Shown here: positions 38,075-48,173 of the stretch, piece by piece | Position numbering within the stretch: position 1 is the stretch's first letter | Layout of the letters: each line of letters starts with the position of its first letter | Source of the DNA: Gammaproteobacteria bacterium | Lineage (GTDB): Bacteria > Pseudomonadota > Gammaproteobacteria > Pseudomonadales > Pseudomonadaceae | Length of the DNA stretch: 64,000 bases | Direction of reading: 5' to 3' | NCBI GenBank assembly: GCA_012728315.1 | Contig: JAAYFI010000007.1 | Coordinates: 1 to 64,000 of the forward strand | Notes under the pieces: generated by a model | What the model was told of the DNA's origin: nothing | Databases searched by the model: none | What the model saw: only the letters and a program-made list of their open reading frames with translations | Translations under genes and position numbers: made by a program

Positions 38075-40366
38075 CTAAGCTTTAACGGTTAGGCTATCGC
38101 TCAGCAGTTGGGTGAAAGCCTCTGTAGGCATGGGGCGACCAAACCAGTAACCCTGACCGAGTGCGCAGTTTTGTAGCTGTAGAAAGCGCATCTGCTCCGC
38201 GGTTTCAATGCCTTCCGCTTGCACCTCAAGGCCGATGCTGCTGCCCAGTGCTAAAATCGCCCGAACAATGGCAATATCTTCAATATCGCTGGGTAAGTTG
38301 TTGATAAAGCTTTGATCGATTTTAAGCTTATGAACCGGTAATGATTTTAAGCGTGCTAAAGATGAGTAACCGGTACCAAAGTCGTCAATGGCTAAACGTA
38401 TACCTAATTTGCGTAAATCTTTAAGCGTTTTATCAGCGCTATCAGGGTCATCCATCACCGCGCTTTCGGTGACTTCGAGTTCTAAGTGTTGTGGATTAAT
38501 GCCGGTATCCTGCAGCACCTGGGCTACGGTGTGAGGCAGGTTTGGGTTCGAGAGTGAGCGGCTCGAAATATTCACGGCAATAAAGTCCAGCGGTAAGTCC
38601 TGTTCCTGCCAGGTCTGTATTTGCATGCAAGCCTGGCGCAATACCCACTCATCAATACGCATAATCAAGCCGTTTTCTTCGGCAATAGGAATAAAGTCAT
38701 TGGGCGGTATTAGACCGCGTTCTGGATGATTCCAACGCACTAACGCCTCACCGCCGACCAGCTTATGCGCTTCCATGGTATAGACGGGCTGATAATAAAG
38801 CTCTAAGGCATTGTCGTCTAAAGCTTGGCGTAACTCACTGGCAATGCGCAGGCGTTGCAGTGCTTGCGCCGTGAGTTCGCTTGAGTAAAAGGCAAAGGTT
38901 TCGCGTCCGCTGGCTTTGGCTTTGCTTAGAGCTGAGTCGGCATTGCGCATCACTTCTTCAGCAGTGCTGCCGGCTCTTGGATACATGCAGATACCAATGC
39001 TCGCACTAATAAAGAGCTGGTTATTGTTGATGGTAAAAGGTTGTTTAGTTTCTTGGATAATGTAGTGAGCCATGGCCGCGGCTTTTTCTGGTGTGTTGAT
39101 CGATTCACAAATAACAACGAATTCGTCAGCACCGGTGCGCGCTAAAGTTGTGCTCTGATTTTTAAGAATCTTAGCCATGCGCTGGGCGACAGCTTGGAGT
39201 AATTGATCACCTAAACTATGGCCCAGACTTTCATTGATGTTTTTAAAGTGATCTAAGTCGATTAGAAAAACGGTGCTGTCTTTTTCTTGCTCAATTGAGG
39301 TGCGCAAAGATGTTTTTAACCGCTCATAGAGCTGCGAGCGGTTAGTGAGCCCCGTGAGTTGGTCGTAATGTGCTAAATAACTCAGTTCAGATTGTGAATC
39401 TTTGAGGGTGGAGATATCTGAGAACACGGCAACGTTGTAAGCGACAAAGCCGTTTTCATCACGAATTAAGCGAATTGTTTGGTACTGCGGCAAGACTTCC
39501 CCAGTTTTGCGGCGGTTCCAAATCTCCCCACTCCATTGACCGTTTTTTTCTAATGCGCTCCACAGTGATTGATAAAACTCAGGGCTGTGGCGACCCGACT
39601 TAAACATACGTGGTGTTTGCCCAAGGACCTCTTCCGGACTGTAGCCGGTGATCTTACTGAATGCAGGGTTGATATGCACAATGGTATTGGTGTGGTCGGT
39701 AATCAGTACGCCTTCATGGGTACTTTCAAAAACGGCATTGGCTTGTTGTAACTGCTCTTCAGTGCCGCGCTGTGCGGTGATGTCTTGAGCGATCCCAATA
39801 AAACGCACGGGCACACCTTGTGCGTTTTTGATCAGGCGACCATGGGAACGAATCCAGCGGGGACTGTTATCTTTGTGCAGCATGCGGTAGGTGCTATCGT
39901 AATTGCCATCACCTTCAGCAATAAAACGGGTGACATTGCGATAAATGCGTTCGCGCTCTTCCGGTAATAGGCGGTTTTGCCAAGCCTGTTGATTGTTGCC
40001 GAACTCTTGCTGAGTGAAACCTAAGATGTCGCAGTAGGTGCTGGAGAAAAAAACGTCTTGTTGCTCGTTAAGACTCCAATCCCATAAGCCTTTTTGACCT
40101 GCATCAAGAGCCAGTTTCAGGCGCTCTAGGCTGATTTGCGCATCGGCTTGTTGCAGATTTTTTTGTTTGTCGTATTGGCGTAAGGCCAGAAGCCAATACA
40201 GTGTTGATAGCGCAGCAAAGATTAAAATATGGATAAACAACGCCGAGGTCGTGGCTTGTGATTTAGGCGCTGAGGCCGTTTGCAAAATATAGTTGGCCAG
40301 CAACCAGCCTAGAGTAAGCAGTGCGTAAATTGAAAAATATTTTAATAGGGCTCGCTTAAGCTTCAT
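38075..40366 (-). CDS. PAS-PAS-GGDEF-EAL cyclic-di-GMP protein
   Basis: A 763-residue sensor. Two membrane helices (about 11-30 and 43-64), PAS domains (about 85-200 and 205-325), a GGDEF domain (330-490) and an EAL domain (505-760). The cyclase signature reads GADEF (412-416) instead of GGDEF, so cyclase activity is doubtful. The EAL side keeps EAL (540-542), VNISS, LEVTES, IDDFGTGYSS, LKIDQSF and AEGIET, so it should break down c-di-GMP. The input signal is unknown. Confidence 0.92.
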   Translation of the reverse strand: MKLKRALLKYFSIYALLTLGWLLANYILQTASAPKSQATTSALFIHILIFAALSTLYWLLALRQYDKQKNLQQADAQISLERLKLALDAGQKGLWDWSLNEQQDVFFSSTYCDILGFTQQEFGNNQQAWQNRLLPEERERIYRNVTRFIAEGDGNYDSTYRMLHKDNSPRWIRSHGRLIKNAQGVPVRFIGIAQDITAQRGTEEQLQQANAVFESTHEGVLITDHTNTIVHINPAFSKITGYSPEEVLGQTPRMFKSGRHSPEFYQSLWSALEKNGQWSGEIWNRRKTGEVLPQYQTIRLIRDENGFVAYNVAVFSDISTLKDSQSELSYLAHYDQLTGLTNRSQLYERLKTSLRTSIEQEKDSTVFLIDLDHFKNINESLGHSLGDQLLQAVAQRMAKILKNQSTTLARTGADEFVVICESINTPEKAAAMAHYIIQETKQPFTINNNQLFISASIGICMYPRAGSTAEEVMRNADSALSKAKASGRETFAFYSSELTAQALQRLRIASELRQALDDNALELYYQPVYTMEAHKLVGGEALVRWNHPERGLIPPNDFIPIAEENGLIMRIDEWVLRQACMQIQTWQEQDLPLDFIAVNISSRSLSNPNLPHTVAQVLQDTGINPQHLELEVTESAVMDDPDSADKTLKDLRKLGIRLAIDDFGTGYSSLARLKSLPVHKLKIDQSFINNLPSDIEDIAIVRAILALGSSIGLEVQAEGIETAEQMRFLQLQNCALGQGYWFGRPMPTEAFTQLLSDSLTVKA

Positions 40367-40495
40367 GGGTTCCGAAAGCTCAAAATGGGATGTTGTTCAC
40401 ATTGTATACTGATTTAGTGCCAAGTAAGGCGTTTAAAGAAAATCCATAGGAAAAATAAGATAATTTTCTGATTATTATCAGTATAAAATTTGAGC

Positions 40496-40526
40496 AAAAA
40501 AAAACTCATCCAAATTGGATGAGTTT
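40496..40526 (-). terminator. Rho-independent terminator of tRNA-Phe
   Basis: On the minus strand: AAACTCATCC stem (40517-40526 pairs with 40502-40511), 5-nt loop, then a run of T. It starts 9 nt after the tRNA end. Confidence 0.92.
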
Positions 40527-40534
40527 CTTAGATA

Positions 40535-40610
40535 TGGTGCCCGGAGACGGAATCGAACCGCCGACACGGGGATTTTCAATCCCCTGCTCTACCGACTGAG
40601 CTATCCGGGC
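40535..40610 (-). tRNA. tRNA-Phe (GAA)
   Basis: A 76-nt cloverleaf with encoded CCA. Acceptor GCCCGGA pairs with TCCGGGC; D-arm GCTC...GAGC; anticodon stem GGGGA with loop TTGAAAA giving GAA; T-arm with GGTTCGATTCC. A terminator follows directly. Confidence 0.97.
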
Positions 40611-40674
40611 TCAACGGGGCGTAATTAAATAGATTTAAATGCACCCTGTCAAGCATATTGTTAAAAATAGTTTT

Positions 40675-40947
40675 TTATTGGCTCGGCGGAACATAGCCTT
40701 CGGCCTTGGCAAACTCTTCACCAGCAAAGAATTTATCCATTTCAGTCATGATAAATTTACGGTCATCGGCGTTCATCATATTCAGATGGCGTTCATTAAT
40801 TAGCATGGTCTGATGGGTTTGCCATTCGTCCCAAGCTTGCTGTGAAATATTGTTATAGATGTCTTCACCTTTACTGCCAGGAAAAGGCGGGCGCGCTAAA
40901 CCAGCGAGTTCTTGCTGATGTTTACGGCACATAACCATACGAGTCAT
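40675..40947 (-). CDS. yggX: Fe(2+)-trafficking / oxidative damage protection protein YggX
   Basis: A 90-residue YggX protein: [16 protein letters not shown] at the N-terminus holds the conserved Cys7, with [19 protein letters not shown] next. It protects Fe-S enzymes against oxidation and relates to iron handling. AGGAG precedes the ATG and overlaps the mutY end (1 nt between stop and start), as in other gammaproteobacteria where mutY and yggX are paired. Confidence 0.96.
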   Translation of the reverse strand: MTRMVMCRKHQQELAGLARPPFPGSKGEDIYNNISQQAWDEWQTHQTMLINERHLNMMNADDRKFIMTEMDKFFAGEEFAKAEGYVPPSQ

Positions 40948-40948
40948 C

Positions 40949-42013
40949 TTAAATCTCCTGTTGCAACTGCATAAATGCGCGTTGAAGCAGCTCTTTGACG
41001 GGCGCTGCTAAACCTAGGCGCGGAGGGTTGAGAAGGTTATACCAGAGCGTATTGCTTTCTGCTACGCCAAACGCGGGTGCGCCTTGTACGCGTATCAGCC
41101 AGGGCTCGATATCTAAGTGGAAGTGGCTAAAGGTGTGGCGCAGGGGTGTTAAGCGCTGTTGCTGTTGGCTGTTCAATTGATAGCGCTGCAAGAGCGGAGC
41201 GAGTGAATGGATGTCGTTGAGTTCAGGAAGGCTCCATAAGCCACCCCAGAGCCCTTCACTGGGGCGCTGCGATAAAAGGATGGCATTGTCTTGGTTGGCA
41301 AGCAGCAACATGGCTACGCGCCTTACAGGCAGCTCCTTGCGGGGGCGTGGTACCGGCAGCACATGCTGCTGGCCGTTAGCAAAAGCCAAACAGCCGCTTT
41401 GCACTGGGCAGTCTGTGCAATTGGGTTGCTTGCGCGTGCAGAGAGTGGCGCCTAAATCCATCATGGCTTGGGTGTAATGGGCGACATTGTGTTGCGGGGT
41501 CAACTGCTCAGCAAGCTGCCAAAGGCGTTTAGTGGCTTGGCTGGCGCCTGGATAGCTGGTTTCTGCACTATAACGCGCTAACACCCGTTTTACATTGCCA
41601 TCTAAAATCGGCGCGCGTAGCCCCATGCTTAAACTGGCAATTGCGCCTGCCGTGGAAGGGCCGATACCCGGTAAACTGGCTAAAATTTCAGCGCTACGTG
41701 GAAACTCGCCGGCATAGGTTGTGCAGATCAACTGAGCTGTTTTGTGCAAGTTGCGGGCGCGCGTGTAATAGCCTAAGCCAGTCCAGAGATGCAGCACCTC
41801 ATCCAGCGGTGCTGCGGCGAGCGCTTGCACGTTAGGTAAGGCATGCATAAAGCGCGCAAAATAGTCCAGCACGGTGCTGACCTGAGTTTGCTGCAACATA
41901 ATCTCTGAAACCCAGACGCGATAAGGCGAGGTATCTTGCTGCCAGGGTAAGTCTTTACGCCCATGTTGGGCATACCAAGCAACCACCGCCGAGCCAAATG
42001 CTTCTGGACTCAT
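40949..42013 (-). CDS. mutY: A/G-specific adenine glycosylase
   Basis: A 354-residue base-excision enzyme that removes A opposite 8-oxoG. Helix-hairpin-helix [14 protein letters not shown] with catalytic Asp in [12 protein letters not shown], the [4Fe-4S] cluster C-x6-C-x2-C-x5-C (CTRKQPNC...), and a C-terminal NUDIX-like 8-oxoG recognition domain. Its start overlaps the asmA stop by 4 nt. Confidence 0.97.
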   Translation of the reverse strand: MSPEAFGSAVVAWYAQHGRKDLPWQQDTSPYRVWVSEIMLQQTQVSTVLDYFARFMHALPNVQALAAAPLDEVLHLWTGLGYYTRARNLHKTAQLICTTYAGEFPRSAEILASLPGIGPSTAGAIASLSMGLRAPILDGNVKRVLARYSAETSYPGASQATKRLWQLAEQLTPQHNVAHYTQAMMDLGATLCTRKQPNCTDCPVQSGCLAFANGQQHVLPVPRPRKELPVRRVAMLLLANQDNAILLSQRPSEGLWGGLWSLPELNDIHSLAPLLQRYQLNSQQQQRLTPLRHTFSHFHLDIEPWLIRVQGAPAFGVAESNTLWYNLLNPPRLGLAAPVKELLQRAFMQLQQEI

Positions 42014-44238
42014 CGCTTAAATAAACCTTTCAGCGCATCTTTTAATTCAGGGCTGACTTTATCACCGAGTTTTTCATTAATCTTTTCATTGATTTTTTCA
42101 CCCGCTAGAGTGGCAGCAATTTTACCTAAGCCGTCTTGATCAATGCGGCAAGCTTTTGCCCCAAGCTCGAGTGGGCCGCGGCAGCGTATTGGCCATTCAA
42201 GACCAACATAGCGCTTGTTCACTTGGCAGGCAGGATCCGGCATTGGGTGGGTATCACCTTGGATAATCATGCCTAAACGATAATCAAGGCTGAGCACGCT
42301 CAGGTTGAGATTGCCTTGGCCTTTAACCGATAAGCCGGGAATAGCCACATGTAAGTCTGGGTTGTGAGCAATACCATTACGAATATTCAGGGTGCCGCGC
42401 AAATCGTTAAATGGTGTGTCTTTGTTGCCGCTATTGGGGCCTAGTTTTTTGCGGTTTAACGTAGCAATACCAATACAGAGTTGGCGCTCAAGGTTGGCAT
42501 CGAGCAGCATGCCTTTGTGCAAAGCAAAGTCTAAAGTGCCATTTAAATGATCAACCCAAGCTTGTTCGCTATTGCCGCTGCTGCGCAGCTCTGCTGTGCT
42601 GTCGAGTAGCCCGGTGACTGTGACGTCCTGCTCCAAGGTTTGCATCACCTTGTCGATAGGAATGTTATGGGTGCTGAGCTTGAGCGTTAACAGTGGCTGT
42701 GGTGCAGCTGCGTCCAGGCGAGCACTGGTTTGAAAATCGCCGTTAAAGAGGCTGCCTTGCAGCGTGTTTAAAGTGATTACACCCTGTTTGGCGAGCAACT
42801 TAAGCTGCGCCTGTGAGATTGGAAACTTGCGCAGCTGCAGTTCATTAAAGGTGAGATCAATCTCTGCATTTATTTTGCGTATTTGCTCAACGGGCAGTAT
42901 CGGCTCTGTGCTCCAAGCTGACTTAGAGGGGCTGCTGGGTAGCGCAGTAGTGCCGCTAGTACCGGCTTCGCTTGTTTGCTTTTTCACTTCAGCCTGACGC
43001 TCAGTTGGCGCGTTTTCTTTAAGCACCGGCAAGTAACGGTCTGCATCCAGCTGGTCACCGCGTAGTTGTGCATAGAGCCTGTTCTGTGCGAGGTCTTTGA
43101 TACCGACGCTGCCGGTTAACTGGGTTTGGTCGATGCTGAGCGCTATATCGTTTAATAAGACACTGTTGCTGGTGCCTTGAAACAGGGTGCTGAGTTCAAA
43201 GTGGCTTAAGGCTTTTTTATCCGCCATGTCTGGCAAGCTGATGCCAATTCCGCTTAGGAACTCTTGCAAGTTAACGGCGGCAATGGACAGTGCGCCCTTG
43301 AATTTTGCTTGTTTATCAAGCTCTGTTGCCTGTAGTTCACCCAAAGCTTTGAGTTGGTTAATTGACAGTTTAAGGTTATCCCAGTGCGCCACGTGCGCGC
43401 TTTGGTCATACAGCAAGTTACCGCGCGCAGTGAAGTTGGCGGTTTTGCCCTGTAGCGGCTCGCCAGCTACCTCGCCTGAGAGTTTTAGATCATCCAGTAT
43501 GATGCGTTGTAACACTTGATCAATACTGGCCTTAGTGGTCAGCTCAATCCGTGCGCGCAGCAAAGGTTTAGCATTGCCAAAAAAACCGGAAAATTTCAAA
43601 GCGATAGGCTGCGCATCGCGAATGGCACCGGTCGTGAGTTGTACGCTTTCTAGGTTAAATTGTTGGCCGCTTTGTTCATCGTGAAAATCAATGCGTGCGC
43701 CATTGATAATTAGACTGTTGATATCCAGTTTGAGCGGCGTAGTGCGCGGTGCAGGTCGCTCAGCCGTACTGGGCGCTGTACTAACAGTGGCGTCGTTTTG
43801 CTGGCTTGTTGGCGCTGTTTTGGGTTCTTCTGCACGTGGCTGGCCAATATGCTCCCAGTTGCCTTGGCCTTGCGCATTGCGATGTAAATTTAGATTTAAA
43901 CCATCAATGCGGATATCGCTCATTTGAATTTCTTTGCGCAGCAAAGGCATTACTTGTACGGATAAGCCCAGCAAGCGTAGATCGGCAAAAGGATCATCGG
44001 GCATTTCAGCGCTGGCGACTTTGGCATCGGTGATTTCAATGCCCAGCCAAGGGAATAGGCTCCAGCCAATATCGCCGTTAAGCTCCAGTTCAAGATTGGC
44101 ATGCTTGCGTGCGAGCTGGCGAATTTCGTCTTTGTAGTCGTTGGGATCAAAGAAGTGGGTCAGAGCAAATCCTGCGGCTACGACAATCAGTAGCACGCCA
44201 AGCAGTAGCAGACCGATAAGCTTGCTAAAAGATTTCAC
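42010..44238 (-). CDS. asmA: AsmA family protein
   Basis: A 742-residue protein with one N-terminal membrane helix (about 7-29) and a long beta-rich periplasmic region, with the AsmA N-terminal (FDPNDYKDEIRQLA) and C-terminal (TATFNLRNGI-like, here RGTLNIRNGIAHNPDL) motifs. A low-complexity Ala/Thr/Pro linker lies near residues 130-170. AsmA-type proteins are proposed to move or control lipids between membranes. Confidence 0.92.
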   Translation of the reverse strand: MKSFSKLIGLLLLGVLLIVVAAGFALTHFFDPNDYKDEIRQLARKHANLELELNGDIGWSLFPWLGIEITDAKVASAEMPDDPFADLRLLGLSVQVMPLLRKEIQMSDIRIDGLNLNLHRNAQGQGNWEHIGQPRAEEPKTAPTSQQNDATVSTAPSTAERPAPRTTPLKLDINSLIINGARIDFHDEQSGQQFNLESVQLTTGAIRDAQPIALKFSGFFGNAKPLLRARIELTTKASIDQVLQRIILDDLKLSGEVAGEPLQGKTANFTARGNLLYDQSAHVAHWDNLKLSINQLKALGELQATELDKQAKFKGALSIAAVNLQEFLSGIGISLPDMADKKALSHFELSTLFQGTSNSVLLNDIALSIDQTQLTGSVGIKDLAQNRLYAQLRGDQLDADRYLPVLKENAPTERQAEVKKQTSEAGTSGTTALPSSPSKSAWSTEPILPVEQIRKINAEIDLTFNELQLRKFPISQAQLKLLAKQGVITLNTLQGSLFNGDFQTSARLDAAAPQPLLTLKLSTHNIPIDKVMQTLEQDVTVTGLLDSTAELRSSGNSEQAWVDHLNGTLDFALHKGMLLDANLERQLCIGIATLNRKKLGPNSGNKDTPFNDLRGTLNIRNGIAHNPDLHVAIPGLSVKGQGNLNLSVLSLDYRLGMIIQGDTHPMPDPACQVNKRYVGLEWPIRCRGPLELGAKACRIDQDGLGKIAATLAGEKINEKINEKLGDKVSPELKDALKGLFKR

Positions 44239-44317
44239 GGGCTGTTTCCTTTTTAAGTTAATTGCATTGCTTACAGTGTAGTTCAGCAGACGATTGAAAG
44301 CAGAGTGATCTGAGAGT

Positions 44318-44719
44318 TCAATCTATGCTAACAATTGAGAGCGATTTATTTGTTGCCAGTTGGAGTAGTTCTGTTTGGTCTTTAGGAATGGCGACGTGCA
44401 GTGAGGCCTGTGCCTCGTGTGCCAAGCGTAAAGCTTCTTCTAGAACGCGCCGCGCCACGCCGCGCTTGCGGGTTAAAGCGCGCACACATAAATGCGAAAG
44501 CGTCCAAGTGTCAGCGTGCTTATTCAGTAGCGCCGCACCCAGTAGACGGCTATTAAAACGTGCTGTAACTAAAGTGTTATGGGCCAGACCGTGTTCAATC
44601 AAAGCTGCCGCATTGGCATAAGGCGCCAGTAACCACTGCGGTGCATCAGCATAGATTTTTTCAAGGTCGGCAAGGTCTTGCGCACTGGGATGTTCGGCAC
44701 TTTCAAAGTAAACAGGCAT
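44318..44719 (-). CDS. panZ: PanZ/PanM-like acetyl-CoA sensor (GNAT fold)
   Basis: A 133-residue GNAT-fold protein. The TARFNSRLLGAALL and LCVRALTRKRGVARRVLEEALRLA segments resemble E. coli PanZ/PanM, which binds acetyl-CoA and controls PanD maturation and activity. Start ATG 44719 has AGGAG upstream. panD is not in this window. It could also be a plain acetyltransferase. Confidence 0.75.
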   Translation of the reverse strand: MPVYFESAEHPSAQDLADLEKIYADAPQWLLAPYANAAALIEHGLAHNTLVTARFNSRLLGAALLNKHADTWTLSHLCVRALTRKRGVARRVLEEALRLAHEAQASLHVAIPKDQTELLQLATNKSLSIVSID

Positions 44720-44858
44720 TACAAAACTCCTAAATAGATCGGTTAGTGTACAGCCCAAGAACGTCTATCGGTAGCGGTCATCGCTGTTGCAAGCCTATAA
44801 TGACTCACTTATGAGATAACTCGGCCGTATTATGCGGCTTTTAGCGGTGGAGCAAATC

Positions 44859-45452
44859 ATGACCGAACGTAAGGTGTCTGTTGAACGTAATACACTTGAG
44901 ACTCAAGTTAAGGCCACAATCAATTTAGATGGCACTGGCGAGGGTCGTTTTGCAATTGGTGTGCCTTTTTTGGAACACATGCTGGATCAAGTGGCGCGCC
45001 ATGGTTTGATCGATTTGGATGTCGAATGCACAGGCGATTTGCACATTGATGATCACCATACTGTTGAAGATGTAGGTATCACTCTTGGCCAAGCCTTTGC
45101 TAAAGCTGTGGGTGATAAGCGCGGTTTGCGCCGCTACGGTCACTCCTATGTGCCTATGGATGAAGCGCTTTCTCGTGTGGCCTTAGATTTCTCTGGGCGT
45201 CCGGGTTTGCAGATGCATGTGCCTTTTACCCGCGCGCTCGTGGGCGGCTTTGATGTGGATTTGTTTCAAGAGTTTTTCCAAGGCTTTGTTAACCACGCTC
45301 AGGTCACTTTGCATATTGATAATCTACGTGGCACCAATACTCACCACCAGATTGAGACAGTGTTTAAGGCTTTTGGTCGTGCTTTACGCATGGCCGTAGA
45401 AATTGATCCACGTATGGAAGGTCGTATGCCATCTACTAAGGGTAGCCTGTGA
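44859..45452 (+). CDS. hisB: Imidazoleglycerol-phosphate dehydratase
   Basis: A 197-residue monofunctional HisB for the sixth step of histidine synthesis. Two manganese-binding motifs, [10 protein letters not shown] and TNTHHQIE, are present. It lacks the N-terminal phosphatase domain of E. coli HisB. Start ATG 44859 has GGAG upstream. It overlaps hisH by one base of the stop codon. Confidence 0.96.
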   Translation: MTERKVSVERNTLETQVKATINLDGTGEGRFAIGVPFLEHMLDQVARHGLIDLDVECTGDLHIDDHHTVEDVGITLGQAFAKAVGDKRGLRRYGHSYVPMDEALSRVALDFSGRPGLQMHVPFTRALVGGFDVDLFQEFFQGFVNHAQVTLHIDNLRGTNTHHQIETVFKAFGRALRMAVEIDPRMEGRMPSTKGSL

Positions 45453-46090
45453 TGCAAACCGTCGCCGTAATTGATTACGGGATGGGTAATTTACATTCAG
45501 TCGGTAAAGCACTGGAGCACGTGGGTTCTGCCCGCGTGCAAATTACTAGCGACCCGCAAGTGATCCGTGATGCTGATCGTGTGGTACTGCCGGGAGTGGG
45601 TGCAATACGTGATTGCATGGCGCAGATGCAGGAGCATCAATTGCTCGATGTCATTCGAGAAGTGAGCAGTGACCGACCTTTTCTAGGTATTTGCGTGGGC
45701 ATGCAAGCGTTACTTGATAGCAGCGAGGAAAATGGCGGTGTAGATTGTTTAGGCCTGTTTCCTGGGCGTGTGCGTGCTTTCGGTGCCGACCTGTACGAAG
45801 GCGAGCAACGCTTAAAAGTGCCACATATGGGGTGGAATACCGTTGCGCAATGCTTGCCGCATCCGTTGTGGCATAACATTCCAGATCTATCGCGATTTTA
45901 CTTTGTGCACAGTTATTATGTTGCCGCAGACAACCCGCGGCACGTGGCCGGTCGCACTCAGTATGCTGTTGAGTTTGCGGCAGCTTTAGCGGATGGTGCA
46001 CGCTTTGCTGTGCAGTTTCATCCAGAAAAAAGCCATACCCATGGCTTACAATTGTTACAGAACTTTGTAGCTTGGGACGGGCGCTGGTAG
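45452..46090 (+). CDS. hisH: Imidazole glycerol phosphate synthase glutaminase subunit
   Basis: A 212-residue class I glutaminase. Nucleophile Cys in [12 protein letters not shown] and His-Glu in [15 protein letters not shown]. It supplies ammonia to HisF. The ATG at 45452 overlaps the hisB TGA (GTG 45449 is possible). Confidence 0.96.
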   Translation: MQTVAVIDYGMGNLHSVGKALEHVGSARVQITSDPQVIRDADRVVLPGVGAIRDCMAQMQEHQLLDVIREVSSDRPFLGICVGMQALLDSSEENGGVDCLGLFPGRVRAFGADLYEGEQRLKVPHMGWNTVAQCLPHPLWHNIPDLSRFYFVHSYYVAADNPRHVAGRTQYAVEFAAALADGARFAVQFHPEKSHTHGLQLLQNFVAWDGRW

Positions 46091-46141
46091 CGTCGGATTC
46101 TGAGTTAATCGATTGACTTAACTTTTAGGCAGGCTGATTTA

Positions 46142-46876
46142 ATGCTGATTATTCCCGCGATTGATTTAAAAGATGGTGCTTGTGTACGACTGCGCCAAGG
46201 ACGTATGGAAGATTCTACTGTTTTTTCAAATGATCCAGTGGAAATGGCCGCGAAGTGGGTAGAGGCGGGTTGCCGTCGCTTGCACTTAGTTGACCTCAAT
46301 GGTGCCTTTGCTGGCGAGCCGGTGAATGGCGAAGTTGTTAAAGCCATTGCTGCGCGTTACCCCGATCTGCCGATTCAGATTGGCGGCGGTATTCGCAATC
46401 TTGAGACCATCGAGCATTATGTGCGTGCTGGCGTTAGCTATGTGATTATCGGCACCAAAGCGGTGAAAGAGCCTGAGTTCGTCGCCGAAGCTTGTAAAGC
46501 TTTTCCAGGTAAAGTCATTGTTGGCTTAGATGCGATGAATGGTTTTGTCGCCACCGATGGCTGGGCGCAAATCAGCGAGCTGCAAGTGACTGATTTAGCT
46601 AAGCGCTTTGAAGCCGATGGGGTGTCCGCGATTGTTTATACCGATATTGCCAAAGACGGCATGATGCAAGGTTGTAACGTTGAGGCGACAGCAGCATTAG
46701 CACGTGCGACTAGCATTCCGGTCATTGCTTCAGGCGGTATTCATAATTTGGGTGATGTGCAATCGTTATTAAATGCACGTGCGCCGGGCATTGTTGGTGC
46801 TATTACTGGCCGTGCGATCTATGAAGGCACGCTGGATATTGCCGAAGCGCAAGCTTTGTGCGACAGCTTTAAGTAA
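46142..46876 (+). CDS. hisA: Phosphoribosylformimino-5-aminoimidazole carboxamide ribotide isomerase
   Basis: A 244-residue TIM barrel (ProFAR isomerase) with catalytic Asp in [10 protein letters not shown] and the second Asp in [13 protein letters not shown]. Phosphate-binding IGGGIRN and ASGGI loops are present. It is 51 nt after hisH. Confidence 0.96.
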   Translation: MLIIPAIDLKDGACVRLRQGRMEDSTVFSNDPVEMAAKWVEAGCRRLHLVDLNGAFAGEPVNGEVVKAIAARYPDLPIQIGGGIRNLETIEHYVRAGVSYVIIGTKAVKEPEFVAEACKAFPGKVIVGLDAMNGFVATDGWAQISELQVTDLAKRFEADGVSAIVYTDIAKDGMMQGCNVEATAALARATSIPVIASGGIHNLGDVQSLLNARAPGIVGAITGRAIYEGTLDIAEAQALCDSFK

Positions 46877-46889
46877 TTCTGTCACTCAT

Positions 46890-47057
46890 GTAGGTCGGCC
46901 CTTTAGGGCCGATGCTGGGATTTGCAAAATTGCGCTTGTCGCCCATAAATGGACGACCTACAGGGTTTAGCGTGGGCGGTTTAGCTTGGCTGCGCATGTG
47001 ATTGCTGCTGTAGGTCGCCCCTTTAGGGTCGACATTGGGATTTGTATGATTGCGCTG
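46890..47057. repeat. REP-like palindromic repeats between hisA and hisF
   Basis: Two direct copies of about 47 nt (46890-46936 and 47010-47057), each starting GTAGGTCG and having a CCC-TTTA-GGG palindrome core, 120 nt apart. An inverted copy lies at 46938-46961. Copy 1 and the inverted copy can pair into a long hairpin. It looks like a REP/BIME-type element. It separates hisA and hisF, which are usually closer. Confidence 0.8.
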
Positions 47058-47115
47058 TGGTTTGCATTGGTTTTTAATGCAAAATATTTATTTTATTGAC
47101 TCTGTGGAGAGCCGC

Positions 47116-47895
47116 ATGACGCTCGCGAAACGTATCATTCCTTGCCTTGATGTTGAAAATGGCCGCGTGGTAAAAGGCGTAAAATTTGAGAATATTCGTG
47201 ATGCTGGCGATCCGGTAGAAATTGCTCGCCGTTATAACGAGCAAGGCGCTGATGAAATCACCTTTCTTGATATTACGGCGACGATTGAAGGCCGTGACAC
47301 CATGTTGAAAACGGTTGAGCGAATGGCCAGCCAAGTCTTTATTCCATTGACTGTGGGCGGTGGTGTGCGCACTGTGAATGATATTCGCAACTTACTGAAT
47401 GCGGGTGCGGATAAGGTTTCGATTAACTCAGCGGCAGTATTTACACCTGAGTTTGTGCGTGAGGCAGCCGAGCACTTCGGTTCGCAATCCATTGTTGTGG
47501 CGATTGATGCCAAGCAAGTATCAGCAGTTGGCGAGCCACCACGCTGGGAGATTTTTACCCATGGCGGCCGCAAGCCTACTGGCATTGATGCGGTTGAGTG
47601 GGCGAAGAAAATGGAAAGCTACGGTGCTGGTGAGATCTTGCTGACCAGTATGGATCAGGACGGCATGAAGAATGGCTTTGACTTAGGTGTCACCCGTGCG
47701 GTGAGTGAAGCGGTCGGTATTCCAGTGATTGCCTCCGGTGGTGTAGGTAACTTACAACACTTAGCCGATGGTATTTTGCTCGGTAAGGCGGATGCAGTAT
47801 TGGCCGCCAGTATTTTTCATTTTGGCGAATACACCATCCCTGAAGCTAAAGCATTTTTAGCCAGCCAAGGTATTGTGGTGCGTGAAAGTAAATAA
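47116..47895 (+). CDS. hisF: Imidazole glycerol phosphate synthase cyclase subunit
   Basis: A 259-residue TIM barrel that forms IGP and AICAR using ammonia from HisH. Catalytic Asp in [16 protein letters not shown] and Asp in [15 protein letters not shown]. Start at ATG 47116 (MTLAKR); the longer frame runs into the repeat region. Confidence 0.97.
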   Translation: MTLAKRIIPCLDVENGRVVKGVKFENIRDAGDPVEIARRYNEQGADEITFLDITATIEGRDTMLKTVERMASQVFIPLTVGGGVRTVNDIRNLLNAGADKVSINSAAVFTPEFVREAAEHFGSQSIVVAIDAKQVSAVGEPPRWEIFTHGGRKPTGIDAVEWAKKMESYGAGEILLTSMDQDGMKNGFDLGVTRAVSEAVGIPVIASGGVGNLQHLADGILLGKADAVLAASIFHFGEYTIPEAKAFLASQGIVVRESK

Positions 47896-48041
47896 TTAGG
47901 CTGGGTGTGAGGGGCGATAGCTTTTAGCTCTTGAGACGGCGCTGTGTGGGCGGCTTTGTCGGCTCTCTCTAGCTCACTGTGCGACTGCAGCAAACATTAC
48001 AAAATACGCCTGCTAACCCAGCCCGTGGCAAGATAAGCAAT

Positions 48042-48087
48042 CCCTGTTGATGTTGCATGAAACCCCTCAGTGGGCTTATCAACAGGG
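48042..48087. terminator. Stem-loop downstream of hisF
   Basis: 10-bp perfect stem CCCTGTTGAT (48042-48051) with ATCAACAGGG (48078-48087), in the gap between convergent hisF and ctpA. It is a candidate terminator; no T-tract follows. Confidence 0.45.
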
Positions 48088-48126
48088 TGAAATGGGGTGC
48101 TGTTTTAATCAGTAGGTGTCAATCTG

Positions 48127-48162
48127 CAGCAGCGGTATGGCCATGTGTAGATACCGCTGCTG
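48127..48162. terminator. Stem-loop downstream of ctpA
   Basis: 12-bp perfect stem CAGCAGCGGTAT (48127-48138) with ATACCGCTGCTG (48151-48162), 11 nt past the ctpA stop on the minus strand. Confidence 0.55.
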
Positions 48163-48173
48163 AGTCGAGCGGC

